DNA of 64,000 nt, taken from assembly GCA_946632055.1 (NCBI GenBank), contig CAMPAR010000001.1:43730-107729 (forward strand), in the 5' to 3' direction. This document shows positions 1 to 7,822 of the stretch, one piece after another. Source of the stretch: an uncultured Lachnospiraceae bacterium (GTDB lineage Bacteria; Bacillota; Clostridia; Lachnospirales; Lachnospiraceae). The translations under genes and the position numbers were made by a program. Numbering within the stretch: position 1 is the first letter of the stretch; every line of letters begins with the position of its first letter. The notes beneath the pieces were generated by a model, which was not told where the DNA came from, made no database searches, and worked only from the letters and a program-made list of their open reading frames with translations.

Positions 1-730
1 TGAGAAGAAGATCTTCGTCGAGCAGGATTTCCCGCGTACAGTGCGGAATGATTTTCGGGGCGGTTCCGCCGGTCGCGACGGCAGTGCAGGACATTCCGAG
101 CTCCTTCTCGATTCTCCCGATCATGCCGTCGATCATCGAGGCGGTGCCGTAGACCGCGCCGGAACGCATGGCGTCGACCGTATTCGAGCCGATGACTTTC
201 TTCGGCGCCGAAATCGAGATGTCCGGCAGGAGGCTTGTCCCGGCGGAAAGCGCGGCATAGGAAAGACTGGTGCCGGGCACAATCACGCCGCCGCGGTAGC
301 AGCCCTTGTCGTCCACGACCGTCAGCGTGACGGCCGTACCCATGTCGATGATGACGACGGGCAGGGGATAGAGATTCATGGCTGCGACGGCGCCGACGAG
401 AAGATCCCCCGCGAGCGTGCCGGGATCATCGATCCGCACGTTCAGGCCGGTTTTGAGGCCGGGGCCGATCACCCTGCAGCGGACCTTTAAGAGGGAGCTC
501 ACCGCTTCCCGGAAGGACTCCGTCACGGAGGGCACGACGGAGGACAGAATGGCGCCGGAGAACGCGTCTTCCCGGATTCCGTAAAAATCCAGCACGCCTT
601 TTAAGCGAACCGCGCTTTCCGCGGCGGTTTCCCGGGACTTTGTGGTAAGGCGGATGGTCTCAAGCACCGATCCGTTTTCGACGCAGCCGAGGACCGTATT
701 CGTATTGCCAATATCGATGCAGAGTATCAT
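1..730 (-). CDS. coaX: Type III pantothenate kinase (partial, C-terminus off the left edge)
   Basis: Not in the ORF track because it runs off the window; I translated it from the reverse strand. Type III pantothenate kinase phosphorylates pantothenate in the first step of coenzyme A synthesis, in the cytoplasm. The N-terminus MILCIDIGNTNTVLG carries the ASKHA phosphate-1 motif (DxGNT), and an internal VIIDMGTAVTLTVVD matches the second conserved aspartate block. About 243 codons are visible of a family length near 255, so only the last few residues should be missing. The start is fixed by AAAGGAGG a few bases upstream. A terminator-like hairpin lies between it and the upstream S-component gene. 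Confidence 0.93.
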   Translation of the reverse strand, partial: MILCIDIGNTNTVLGCVENGSVLETIRLTTKSRETAAESAVRLKGVLDFYGIREDAFSGAILSSVVPSVTESFREAVSSLLKVRCRVIGPGLKTGLNVRIDDPGTLAGDLLVGAVAAMNLYPLPVVIIDMGTAVTLTVVDDKGCYRGGVIVPGTSLSYAALSAGTSLLPDISISAPKKVIGSNTVDAMRSGAVYGTASMIDGMIGRIEKELGMSCTAVATGGTAPKIIPHCTREILLDEDLLL

Positions 731-751
731 AAAAACCTCCTTTGAAAGAAG

Positions 752-791
752 AAAACCGGCCGGGACCTCATGGTTTGTCCGGCCGGTTTTT
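752..791 (-). terminator. Rho-independent terminator/attenuator between the S-component gene and coaX
   Basis: A near-perfect inverted repeat (AAACCGGCCGG ... CCGGCCGGTTTT) reads on the minus strand into TTTTCTTCTTT and ends about 15 nt before the coaX ribosome binding site. It should terminate transcription from the upstream ECF gene, or let only part of it through into coaX. Confidence 0.7.
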
Positions 792-797
792 CGTGAT

Positions 798-1421
798 TTA
801 TCTGGCTGTGCGCTTTCCGAGGTGGATGAGCTGAACGATCACCGGACTCAGAATGACATTGAAAAGAAGTTCAAACAGGAAATTTCCGCCGACAAAGCCG
901 TAGATCATATAGGCGCCGACATTCGGATATCCCGCAGCTTCGCCCCATCCGCGGATGGTCGGAAGGAAGAAGATGAGACAGCCGAGAAGGAAGATGCCGG
1001 TATTGACGACCGGGCAGACGATGGCGGCGACGATGACGCCGAGATTGATCTGCCAGTTTTCCTTTCCGGATTCAAGGTTTTTGAAAACGAATGCCCATTT
1101 CTTCAGAAGGTCATAAACAAGACCGGCGAGCAGTCCTGCCAGAGTACCCTTGAGGAGTACGGTGACAATGGTTCCGAAAATGCTTACGGCGAGGAAAGCC
1201 GACGCATCGGTGATCAGAACGACCACGCTGAAGACGAAGCCGAGCCAGGCACCGGCCCACTTTCCATAAATGGCTGCGCCGACAACGATCGGAATCAGTA
1301 CCAGAGAAATGGAGAAGGGACCGAATCGTAAAGGTGCCCCGAGAAGCTGCAGTACCACAACGACTGCGGTCAGAATTGCGAGGCCCGCGATGGTGCGGAC
1401 ATTGATGCTGCTTTTGTTCAT
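798..1421 (-). CDS. ECF-transporter S component (vitamin specificity uncertain)
   Basis: A 207-residue very hydrophobic protein with about six membrane segments, a short basic N-terminus (MNKSSINVRTIAGLAILTAV) and small-residue-rich helices typical of the substrate-binding S subunits of energy-coupling-factor importers. Such subunits dock on a shared EcfT/EcfA module, which is not in the window. The ORF track start (1532) lies upstream of the mapped -10 element, so I use ATG 1421, preceded by AAAGG. Position directly upstream of coaX suggests pantothenate or another CoA precursor as substrate, but that rests on context only. Confidence 0.75.
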   Translation of the reverse strand: MNKSSINVRTIAGLAILTAVVVVLQLLGAPLRFGPFSISLVLIPIVVGAAIYGKWAGAWLGFVFSVVVLITDASAFLAVSIFGTIVTVLLKGTLAGLLAGLVYDLLKKWAFVFKNLESGKENWQINLGVIVAAIVCPVVNTGIFLLGCLIFFLPTIRGWGEAAGYPNVGAYMIYGFVGGNFLFELLFNVILSPVIVQLIHLGKRTAR

Positions 1422-1476
1422 GAGATTTGCCTTTCTGCTGTCGCTCCGCCATAGGCTGCGGATGCGGCGCAGCTTT

Positions 1477-1505
1477 ATTGTAAAAGATCCGGACGTCGAT
1501 GTCAA
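1477..1505 (-). promoter_or_regulatory. Promoter for the ECF S-component gene
   Basis: On the minus strand TTGACA is followed after 17 nt by TACAAT, about 55 nt upstream of the ATG at 1421. A small GC-rich hairpin (GCTGCG...CGCAGC) sits at the start of the predicted transcript. Confidence 0.8.
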
Positions 1506-1638
1506 GCGCCGGGAGGCCTGAAAAAGTGACAAAATTCAGACGGTTTTCGAAAGAACTGTTGGACATCTGTCAAACTCTCGCTCAATTTCAATCTATAATT
1601 GCTCCGTAAGAGAAGTACGGACGGATTTCGTAAAACGG

Positions 1639-1667
1639 TTTACGAAGAAGAGAATTGGTGGTATAAT
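1639..1667 (+). promoter_or_regulatory. Promoter of the alarmone synthetase leader
   Basis: TTTACG, a 17-nt spacer and TATAAT with an extended TGG in front. Predicted transcription start is near 1674, giving a 5' UTR of over 220 nt before the synthetase ATG at 1897. A weaker TATAAT at 1594-1599 lacks a convincing -35 box. Confidence 0.7.
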
Positions 1668-1683
1668 GACGATATCAGGGTTA

Positions 1684-1827
1684 AAAGCCTTCTCACACGG
1701 CAAGCTTGCTTGCCGGTGGGAGAAAGGCTTTGTGACCCGCCCCACATGGAGCACGAAGTGGAAATTTGTTTCCACGGGAGTGCGGAATGTGGGGAGGAGC
1801 GTGGGAGCACGAAGTGCGAAACGCTCC
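1684..1827 (+). ncRNA. Structured leader: three consecutive strong hairpins
   Basis: Hairpin 1 (1684-1731) is a long stem, AAAGCCTTCTC against GAGAAAGGCTTT, capped by CGGCAAG/CTTGCCG with a CTTG loop. Hairpin 2 (1741-1793) pairs CCCACAT with ATGTGGG and contains GTGGAAA/TTTCCAC. Hairpin 3 (1796-1827) pairs GGAGCGT with ACGCTCC and contains GCAC-GAA-GTGC. The 13-mer GGAGCACGAAGTG occurs in both hairpins 2 and 3. No good protein-coding signal fits the stretch. It may be a cis-regulatory leader or an independent small RNA; I do not recognise an Rfam family. Confidence 0.55.
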
Positions 1828-1896
1828 GGAAATCAGCTGTTGAGACTGATGTCATAAAAGCCTAAAGCCATAAAATGAACGGAGTTGTAAACCGCC

Positions 1897-2556
1897 ATGA
1901 CAGACAGCGAATACCTTTTAACAGGAAATGATGTCAAAGACTGGGAAACCCTGATGTTTCTCTATAATTCCGCGATCAAGGAGATCAATACCAAGATCGA
2001 TATCCTGCGTTCGGAATTTCAGATTACGCATCACTATAATCCGATCGAGCACGTGACCTGGCGTCTGAAAAGCGCGAAGAGCATCGTCCGCAAGCTTCAC
2101 CGGGAAGGGCATGAGACGGATATTGCGAGCATGCAGCAGTATCTGAATGATATCGCGGGCGTTCGAATTGTCTGCTCCTTTACCTCGGATATTTACAAGA
2201 TCGCGGATATGATCAGCAACCAGGACGATATCAAGGTGCTGATCATCAAGAACTACATCGCGAGCCCCAAGGCGAACGGCTATAAGAGCTATCACATGAT
2301 CGTGACGGTGCCGGTCTTCCTCGCAAACGGCCCGGTGGAGACCAAGGTGGAGATCCAGATCCGGACGATCGCGATGGACTTCTGGGCCTCGCTGGAACAC
2401 AAGATTTACTACAAATTCGAAGGAGACGCGCCGGACTACATTAAGGACGAGCTTGCGGCCTGCGCCCGCATGATCAACGCGCTGGACGACCGCATGCTCT
2501 CGCTGAACGAGGCGATTCAGGCGCTCGTCGGCGCGGAGTCCGCGGAAGGAGAATAG
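1897..2556 (+). CDS. Small alarmone synthetase (RelQ/YjbM-like GTP pyrophosphokinase)
   Basis: A 219-residue single-domain RelA/SpoT-type synthetase. It transfers pyrophosphate from ATP to GDP or GTP to make (p)ppGpp in stringent signalling. Visible signatures are WRLKSAKSIVRKL (ATP-binding RxKS segment), DIAGVRIVCSF, NGYKSYHM (substrate-binding Tyr/Lys loop) and EIQIRTIAMDFWASLEHKIYYK near the C-terminus. There is no HD hydrolase, TGS or ACT domain, and the length matches RelQ-type small synthetases. It stands alone between promoter and terminator behind a long structured leader, so post-transcriptional control is plausible. Confidence 0.9.
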   Translation: MTDSEYLLTGNDVKDWETLMFLYNSAIKEINTKIDILRSEFQITHHYNPIEHVTWRLKSAKSIVRKLHREGHETDIASMQQYLNDIAGVRIVCSFTSDIYKIADMISNQDDIKVLIIKNYIASPKANGYKSYHMIVTVPVFLANGPVETKVEIQIRTIAMDFWASLEHKIYYKFEGDAPDYIKDELAACARMINALDDRMLSLNEAIQALVGAESAEGE

Positions 2557-2591
2557 GAGAGAAAAGCGCTCTTTTTTCGGGATACTTTTAC

Positions 2592-2627
2592 AGAAGGGAA
2601 AGGTGGTTTACTTTTCCCTTCTCTTTT
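2592..2627 (+). terminator. Terminator after the alarmone synthetase
   Basis: AGAAGGGAAA pairs perfectly with TTTCCCTTCT and runs into CTTTT. It overlaps the promoter of the next operon. Confidence 0.8.
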
Positions 2628-2635
2628 GTTATAAT
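2607..2635 (+). promoter_or_regulatory. Promoter of the yqhY-nusB-ispA-dxs operon
   Basis: TTTACT, 17 nt, then TATAAT, with start predicted near 2641, just upstream of the ribosome binding site of the first gene. The -35 box lies inside the preceding terminator. Confidence 0.65.
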
Positions 2636-2663
2636 ACTGATATTACGAACCTGGAGGAATTCC

Positions 2664-3014
2664 ATGATGGAAGACAATAAGAAGAACAGTCTCGGCGAAG
2701 TCAAAATCGCCGATGATGTAATTGCGGCGATCGCGGGACTGGCCGCGACGGACGCGGAGGGCGTTGTGTGCCTCGCGGGCGGTCTGACCCACGATATGAT
2801 TACGAGCAGCAACGTCCGGAACCTGCGTAAATCCGTCCGCATATCGATCGAGGACGGGAAGGCGGCAGTGCGTCTTGCGCTGATCCTGACCGGAAACCGG
2901 AGCATCCCGGAAGTGACCTCGGATGTGAAGGAAAAGGTGGTAAGCGCCATCGAATCGATGACCGGACTGCCGGTTACGGATGTGAATATTACGATTGCCG
3001 GAGTGAATGTATGA
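2664..3014 (+). CDS. Asp23/Gls24 family protein (YqhY-like)
   Basis: A 116-residue protein of the Asp23/Gls24 family: [28 protein letters not shown] at the N-terminus, then a beta-rich domain ending [13 protein letters not shown]. The family is cytoplasmic, and in Firmicutes a member sits next to nusB or the fatty-acid genes (YqhY) with a proposed link to acetyl-CoA carboxylase or envelope homeostasis. The start has GGAGG 6-7 nt upstream; a second ATG follows immediately. Its last codon overlaps nusB (ATGA), implying translational coupling. First gene of the operon. Confidence 0.88.
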   Translation: MMEDNKKNSLGEVKIADDVIAAIAGLAATDAEGVVCLAGGLTHDMITSSNVRNLRKSVRISIEDGKAAVRLALILTGNRSIPEVTSDVKEKVVSAIESMTGLPVTDVNITIAGVNV

Positions 3015-3433
3015 CGATATCCCGTAAAAAACTCCGTGATCTGACTTTCAAGATCATTTTCTCCTGTAATTTTTATACCGGTTCTGAGCTGGAGGAGGAA
3101 GCCGGCGTCTTCCTTGAACAGCAGGAAGAGCTGACGGAGGAGGACCGGCAGGAAATCCTCGCAAGATGCAGGGAGATCTTTTCCAGAATCGAAGAGCTGG
3201 ACGCACAGATTTCGGGGAAGACCGAAGGCTGGAAAATCAGCCGCTTCTCCCGGGTGGATCTTTCGATCGTGCGTCTGGCACTCTATGAAATCCTTTACGA
3301 TGACGAAACGCCGGAAAAGGTCGCGATCAACGAGGCCGTGGAACTGGCGAAAACCTACGGCGGAGACGATTCACCGAAGTTTGTCAACGGCGTGCTTGCG
3401 CGGCTGGTGAAAAAGGAAGGTCCTGAAGCATGA
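3011..3433 (+). CDS. nusB: Transcription antitermination factor NusB
   Basis: A 140-residue all-helical protein whose C-terminal half ([39 protein letters not shown], then [12 protein letters not shown]) is the classic NusB signature. NusB with NusE/S10 binds boxA RNA and prevents premature termination in rRNA operons. It overlaps the preceding and following genes by 4 nt each. Clostridial relatives often have xseA/xseB between nusB and ispA; here ispA follows directly. Confidence 0.95.
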   Translation: MTISRKKLRDLTFKIIFSCNFYTGSELEEEAGVFLEQQEELTEEDRQEILARCREIFSRIEELDAQISGKTEGWKISRFSRVDLSIVRLALYEILYDDETPEKVAINEAVELAKTYGGDDSPKFVNGVLARLVKKEGPEA

Positions 3434-4317
3434 CATTTGAAGAGGAACTGGCGCTGAAAACCGAAGAGGTGGAGGAGATTATCGAGCGCTTCCTTCCCAG
3501 GGAAGAGGGACTGCAGAAGACGATCTTCGAGGCGGTCAATTACAGTGTGAGAGCCGGCGGCAAGCGCCTCCGGCCGATTCTGATGCTCGAAACCTTCCGG
3601 CTGTTCGACGGACACGGGAAAACCATTGAGCCCTTTATTGCCGCTGTCGAATTTATCCATACCAGTTCCCTGATTCATGACGATCTTCCCTGCATGGACA
3701 ACGATACACTGCGCAGGGGAAAGGAAACGACCTGGCACAAATACGGGGAGGACATGGGCGTCCTTTCCGGAGACGCGCTCATGATGTACGCGATGGAAAC
3801 CGCGTCCGACGCTTTTTCCTATAATCTGAACACGAGAAACGTCGGGACCGCGCTCGGAATTCTCGCGAAGAAAACCGGCATCTACGGCATGATCGGCGGA
3901 CAGACCGTCGACGTGGAGGAGACCGGAAAGAAGCTGACGGAAGAGCAGCTGGACTTTATCTACAGCCTGAAGACCTGCGCGCTTCTTGAGGCCGCCATGA
4001 TGTGCGGCGCCGTTCTCGCGGACGCCTCTCACGAGGACGTTCTGAATGTGGAGAAAATCGCGCATAAAATCGGCATGGCTTTCCAGATCCGCGACGATAT
4101 CCTGGATGTGACGGCCACGACCGAGGAGCTCGGCAAAAACGCGGGCTCCGACGAGAAGAATGAAAAGACCACCTACGTCACCCTCTACGGAATCGAAGAG
4201 GCGGAGAAAAAGGTGGAGGCGCTGACGGAAGAGGCCGTGCATGAAATGGAAAATCTGACCGGGGAAAACCGCTTCCTTCGGGAGCTTCTCTTATCCCTCG
4301 TTCGAAGGAATAAATAA
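3430..4317 (+). CDS. ispA: Farnesyl/geranyl diphosphate synthase
   Basis: A 295-residue trans-prenyltransferase that condenses isopentenyl diphosphate with allylic diphosphates to give C10-C15 isoprenoid diphosphates. The first aspartate-rich motif is DDLPCMDND and the second [14 protein letters not shown] and the GQTVDVE segment are also present. All metal-binding aspartates are intact and the length is typical of bacterial FPP synthases. Product chain length cannot be set from sequence alone, but context next to dxs supports an ispA role in undecaprenyl/isoprenoid supply. Starts by ATGA overlap with nusB. Confidence 0.93.
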   Translation: MTFEEELALKTEEVEEIIERFLPREEGLQKTIFEAVNYSVRAGGKRLRPILMLETFRLFDGHGKTIEPFIAAVEFIHTSSLIHDDLPCMDNDTLRRGKETTWHKYGEDMGVLSGDALMMYAMETASDAFSYNLNTRNVGTALGILAKKTGIYGMIGGQTVDVEETGKKLTEEQLDFIYSLKTCALLEAAMMCGAVLADASHEDVLNVEKIAHKIGMAFQIRDDILDVTATTEELGKNAGSDEKNEKTTYVTLYGIEEAEKKVEALTEEAVHEMENLTGENRFLRELLLSLVRRNK

Positions 4318-4319
4318 AC

Positions 4320-6179
4320 ATGATCGATCAAATCCCTTCGCCCGAAGAGATCCGACGGATGCAGGCGGCCGATTACCGGAAGCTCGCGGCAGATCTTCGG
4401 GAGTTTATTATTGATAAGGTGTCCAAAAAAGGCGGGCATCTGGCGTCCAGCCTCGGAACCGTGGAGCTCACGATTGCTCTGCTTGCCGCCTTCGATTTCC
4501 CCTCCGATAAGATCATCTGGGACGTCGGCCATCAGTCCTATGCCTGGAAAATCCTCACGGGAAGAAAGGACGGCTTTGATTCCCTGCGGGATTTCGGCGG
4601 ACTTTCGGGCTTTCCGAAGCGGCGGGAATCCGTCTATGACAGTTTTGATACCGGGCACAGCTCCACCTCGATTTCCGCCGGGATCGGCTTTGTGAAGGCG
4701 CGGGATCTTCAGCAGGAAGACTACCGCGTCGTCAGTGTGATCGGAGACGGATCCATGACCGGCGGGATGGCCTACGAGGCGCTGAACAACGCCTCCTCCC
4801 TGAAATCGAATTTCATCATGATTCTGAATGACAACAACATGTCCATCGGCGAAAACGCGGGCGGCATGCACCATTATCTGATGAATATGAGGGCAGGGCG
4901 CGGCTACAACCGTGCGAAAAGAAGCGTGAAAAGGACGCTGAACCAGATTCCCGGCGTCGGCGCCGGGCTCGTGAATTTTATTTCGAATACCAAGGATTCC
5001 ATGAAGGAAATGGTGGTTCCGGACGGCATGGTTTTCGAAAATCTCGGCATTACCTATCTCGGCCCCGTGGACGGTCACAACGTGCCGGAAATGAAAAAAA
5101 TCTTTGCCCGCGCAAAGGAACTGGATCGCGCGGTGCTGATTCATGTCAAGACGAAGAAGGGCAGGGGCTATCCGCCGGCGGAAAAGAACCCCGGCGCCTG
5201 GCACGGCGTCGGCCCCTTTGACGTGGAAAGCGGGAAGCCGCTTTCGGCGCCCGGAAAGCCCGAGTATTCCGCGGTTTTCGGCGAGTGCCTGTTAAAGGAA
5301 GCCGCGAAGCGCCCGGAAGTCTGCGCTATTACGGCCGCGATGGGCGACAACACCGGCCTCTCCGCGTTTGAGAAGAAATTCCCGGAGCGCTTTTTTGACG
5401 TCGGAATCGCCGAGCAGCATGCGGTGACCTTTGCCGCGGGGCTTGCGGCGGCCGGCATGCATCCGGTCTGCGCGATTTATTCCTCCTTCCTGCAGCGCGC
5501 CTACGACCAGATCGTACACGACGTGTGCATGCAGGAGCTCCCGGTTCTGTTCTGTATTGACCGGGCGGGCCTCGTGGGAAGGGACGGCGAGACGCATCAG
5601 GGTGTCTTTGATATCAGCTTCCTCACGTCCTTCCCGAATATGACCGTCATGGCGCCGAAAAACGCGGCCGAACTGGAGGACATGATCCGGCTCGGGCTGG
5701 AGATGAAGTCTCCCGCGGCGATCCGTTATCCGCGCGGCGAGGCCTGCACGGAGAATCCGGGAACTTATGTTAAGCCGGAATACGGAAAGGCGGAGATCGT
5801 CGAGAAGGGGCAGGAAGTCCTGATTCTGTCGGTCGGAAACCGGCTTCCGGCGGCGCTTGAAATCCGAAAAGAACTGATTCTAAGCGGTCATGACGCCGCA
5901 GTTCTGAACATGCGCTTCATCAAGCCCTGGGACCGGGAAACGGTTTCTGAGATGGCGCGCGGCTGCCGGCTTATCGTCACGCTGGAGGACGGCGTTATCC
6001 GCGGCGGATTCGGCGAGAGCGTTGCGGCGTATTTTGCCTCCGAAGGGAACAGAATTCCGGTGCTGAATATCGGCATACCGGATGAATTTGTCCCGCAGGG
6101 CAATGTGCCGGAGCTTGAAAGAGCGCTTCATGTCGATCCGAAAAGTGTCACGGAAAAGATTCTCGGGAGGCTGTCATGA
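4320..6179 (+). CDS. dxs: 1-Deoxy-D-xylulose-5-phosphate synthase
   Basis: A 619-residue thiamine-diphosphate enzyme, first step of the MEP isoprenoid pathway (pyruvate plus glyceraldehyde-3-phosphate to DXP). The TPP/Mg motif [16 protein letters not shown] lies near residue 140, the N-terminal HxxS region ([15 protein letters not shown]) is intact, the Pyr domain has [15 protein letters not shown] with the catalytic Glu, and the transketolase C-domain follows. Full length. GAAGGA precedes the start by about 10 nt, two bases after the ispA stop. Adjacent ispA makes this a compact isoprenoid cluster. Confidence 0.97.
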   Translation: MIDQIPSPEEIRRMQAADYRKLAADLREFIIDKVSKKGGHLASSLGTVELTIALLAAFDFPSDKIIWDVGHQSYAWKILTGRKDGFDSLRDFGGLSGFPKRRESVYDSFDTGHSSTSISAGIGFVKARDLQQEDYRVVSVIGDGSMTGGMAYEALNNASSLKSNFIMILNDNNMSIGENAGGMHHYLMNMRAGRGYNRAKRSVKRTLNQIPGVGAGLVNFISNTKDSMKEMVVPDGMVFENLGITYLGPVDGHNVPEMKKIFARAKELDRAVLIHVKTKKGRGYPPAEKNPGAWHGVGPFDVESGKPLSAPGKPEYSAVFGECLLKEAAKRPEVCAITAAMGDNTGLSAFEKKFPERFFDVGIAEQHAVTFAAGLAAAGMHPVCAIYSSFLQRAYDQIVHDVCMQELPVLFCIDRAGLVGRDGETHQGVFDISFLTSFPNMTVMAPKNAAELEDMIRLGLEMKSPAAIRYPRGEACTENPGTYVKPEYGKAEIVEKGQEVLILSVGNRLPAALEIRKELILSGHDAAVLNMRFIKPWDRETVSEMARGCRLIVTLEDGVIRGGFGESVAAYFASEGNRIPVLNIGIPDEFVPQGNVPELERALHVDPKSVTEKILGRLS

Positions 6180-6973
6180 AGGAACGACTCGACGTGCTTC
6201 TCACGAATCTCGGGCTCGCGGAGTCCAGGGAGAAGGCGAAGCGCCTGATCATGGAAGGCATCGTGTATGTCAACGGGCAGAAGGAAGACAAGCCCGGCCA
6301 GAGCTTTGATATCTATTCGCCCATCGAGGTGCGCGGCAAAACGCTGAAGTATGTGTCGAGGGGCGGTCTGAAGCTGGAAAAAGCCATGGAAATCTGGCCG
6401 ATTGAGCTCACGGAAAAGGTCTGCATGGATATCGGTGCGTCAACCGGCGGCTTCACGGACTGCATGCTGCAGTGCGGCGCTTCTAAGGTGTACGCGGTGG
6501 ATGTCGGACACGGACAGCTCGCCTGGAAACTTCGGAATGATCCGAGAGTCGTGAACCTCGAGAAGACCAATGTCCGGTATCTCACGGAAGCGGAAATCCC
6601 GGAGCCGGTTTCCTTCGCGTCCATCGACGTCAGCTTCATCTCGCTCTGCCTCGTGCTTCCGCCGGTGCAGGCGCTGCTTTCTCCGGGTGCGGAGCTCGTG
6701 GCTTTGATTAAACCGCAGTTTGAAGCCGGGCGGGAGAAGGTCGGAAAGAAGGGCGTCGTCCGGGAACGGAGCACGCATCTGGAGTGCTGCAGGAAAGTCA
6801 TGGACTTTGCCGAAAGCCTGGGATTTACGGTGCTCGGACTGGACTTTTCCCCGATCAAAGGCCCGGAGGGAAATATCGAATATCTGCTGTATCTCTCTAA
6901 CAGGAAAAAAGAGGAAAACGCGCCCGGAATCGATCCGGAAGCGGTTGTGAATCTCTCCCATGAACTGCTGTGA
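6176..6973 (+). CDS. tlyA: TlyA family rRNA 2'-O-methyltransferase
   Basis: A 265-residue protein with an N-terminal S4 RNA-binding domain (residues about 1-60, ERLDVLLTNLGLAESREKAK) followed by an FtsJ-like SAM methyltransferase domain (DIGASTGGFTDCMLQCGA as SAM motif I, then a conserved SFIS...LIKPQFE segment). TlyA enzymes 2'-O-methylate rRNA cytidines; the older hemolysin label is unproven for most members. It overlaps dxs by 4 nt and is followed after 9 nt by nadK, the usual order in clostridia. Confidence 0.93.
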   Translation: MKERLDVLLTNLGLAESREKAKRLIMEGIVYVNGQKEDKPGQSFDIYSPIEVRGKTLKYVSRGGLKLEKAMEIWPIELTEKVCMDIGASTGGFTDCMLQCGASKVYAVDVGHGQLAWKLRNDPRVVNLEKTNVRYLTEAEIPEPVSFASIDVSFISLCLVLPPVQALLSPGAELVALIKPQFEAGREKVGKKGVVRERSTHLECCRKVMDFAESLGFTVLGLDFSPIKGPEGNIEYLLYLSNRKKEENAPGIDPEAVVNLSHELL

Positions 6974-6982
6974 AGGATTGGA

Positions 6983-7819
6983 ATGAAAAAGTTTTTTATT
7001 ATTCCGAATGTTGAAAAGCCGGAGGCCATGGCCTTTTCCGGCAGGCTGCGCACCTATATCGAGGAACAGGGCGGAGAAGCGGCGGTCGCCGGAAACCGGG
7101 ACTTTGACGGAGAACGCTTCGTCAGCGTCTCGGAGGTGCCGGCGGGAACGGAAGGCATCATTACGCTCGGCGGCGACGGGACGATCATCCAGGCCGCGCG
7201 CGATACGGATGAGCTGATGCTGCCCGTCCTCGGCGTGAACATGGGAACCCTCGGATTCCTGGCAGAAACGGATTCCCGGCGCGCCTTCGATGCGGTCAAC
7301 CGGCTGTTCCGGGACGAATATATGGTGGAGGAGCGGATGATGATCCGCGGAAAAGTGATCCGCGGCGGTGAAGTCATCTGCGAGAACGCCAGCCTGAATG
7401 ACGTGGTGCTTCGGACCGCCGGGCTTTCCACGGTGGAATTTGACTTCTGCGTCAACGGCGAACTCATTAAAACCTATCACGGGGACGGCATGATCCTCTG
7501 CACCCCGACGGGCTCAACCGCCTATAATCTGTCTGCAGGCGGTCCGATCGTGATGCCGAGCGCGAGCATGATTCTCGCGACGCCCCTGAACCCCCATACG
7601 ATGCTTCAGCGGAGCATTGTGCTCCCGGATGACGCATCCGTCTCCCTCCGGATATCCGGAACCCGGACGGGAGAGGTGCTGGTCAGCTTTGACGGCACCG
7701 TGTACCCCGGCCTCGCATGCGGCGACGAGATCCAAGTCAGGAAAGACGAGAAGAAGGTGCGCCTTCTGAAGCTGGAGAAAGACAGCTTCCTGGAGGTCCT
7801 TCGGAACAAACTGGAGTAA
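6983..7819 (+). CDS. nadK: NAD kinase
   Basis: A 278-residue ATP-NAD kinase making NADP+. The GGDGT motif occurs in TLGGDGTIIQAARD near residue 58, followed by LGVNMGTLGFLAE and the glycine-rich CTPTGSTAYNLSAGGPIV substrate block. No extra domains. An argR gene often sits between nadK and recN in relatives; here recN follows after 3 nt. Confidence 0.95.
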   Translation: MKKFFIIPNVEKPEAMAFSGRLRTYIEEQGGEAAVAGNRDFDGERFVSVSEVPAGTEGIITLGGDGTIIQAARDTDELMLPVLGVNMGTLGFLAETDSRRAFDAVNRLFRDEYMVEERMMIRGKVIRGGEVICENASLNDVVLRTAGLSTVEFDFCVNGELIKTYHGDGMILCTPTGSTAYNLSAGGPIVMPSASMILATPLNPHTMLQRSIVLPDDASVSLRISGTRTGEVLVSFDGTVYPGLACGDEIQVRKDEKKVRLLKLEKDSFLEVLRNKLE

Positions 7820-7822
7820 AGC

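Noticed and set aside
1666-1857. 63-residue plus-strand ORF in the alarmone-synthetase leader
   Set aside because: Its ATG overlaps the -10 box, no ribosome binding site exists, and the sequence is explained by three hairpins.
6176-6973. Hemolysin
   Set aside because: The S4 plus FtsJ architecture identifies a TlyA rRNA methyltransferase; the hemolysin label is historical.
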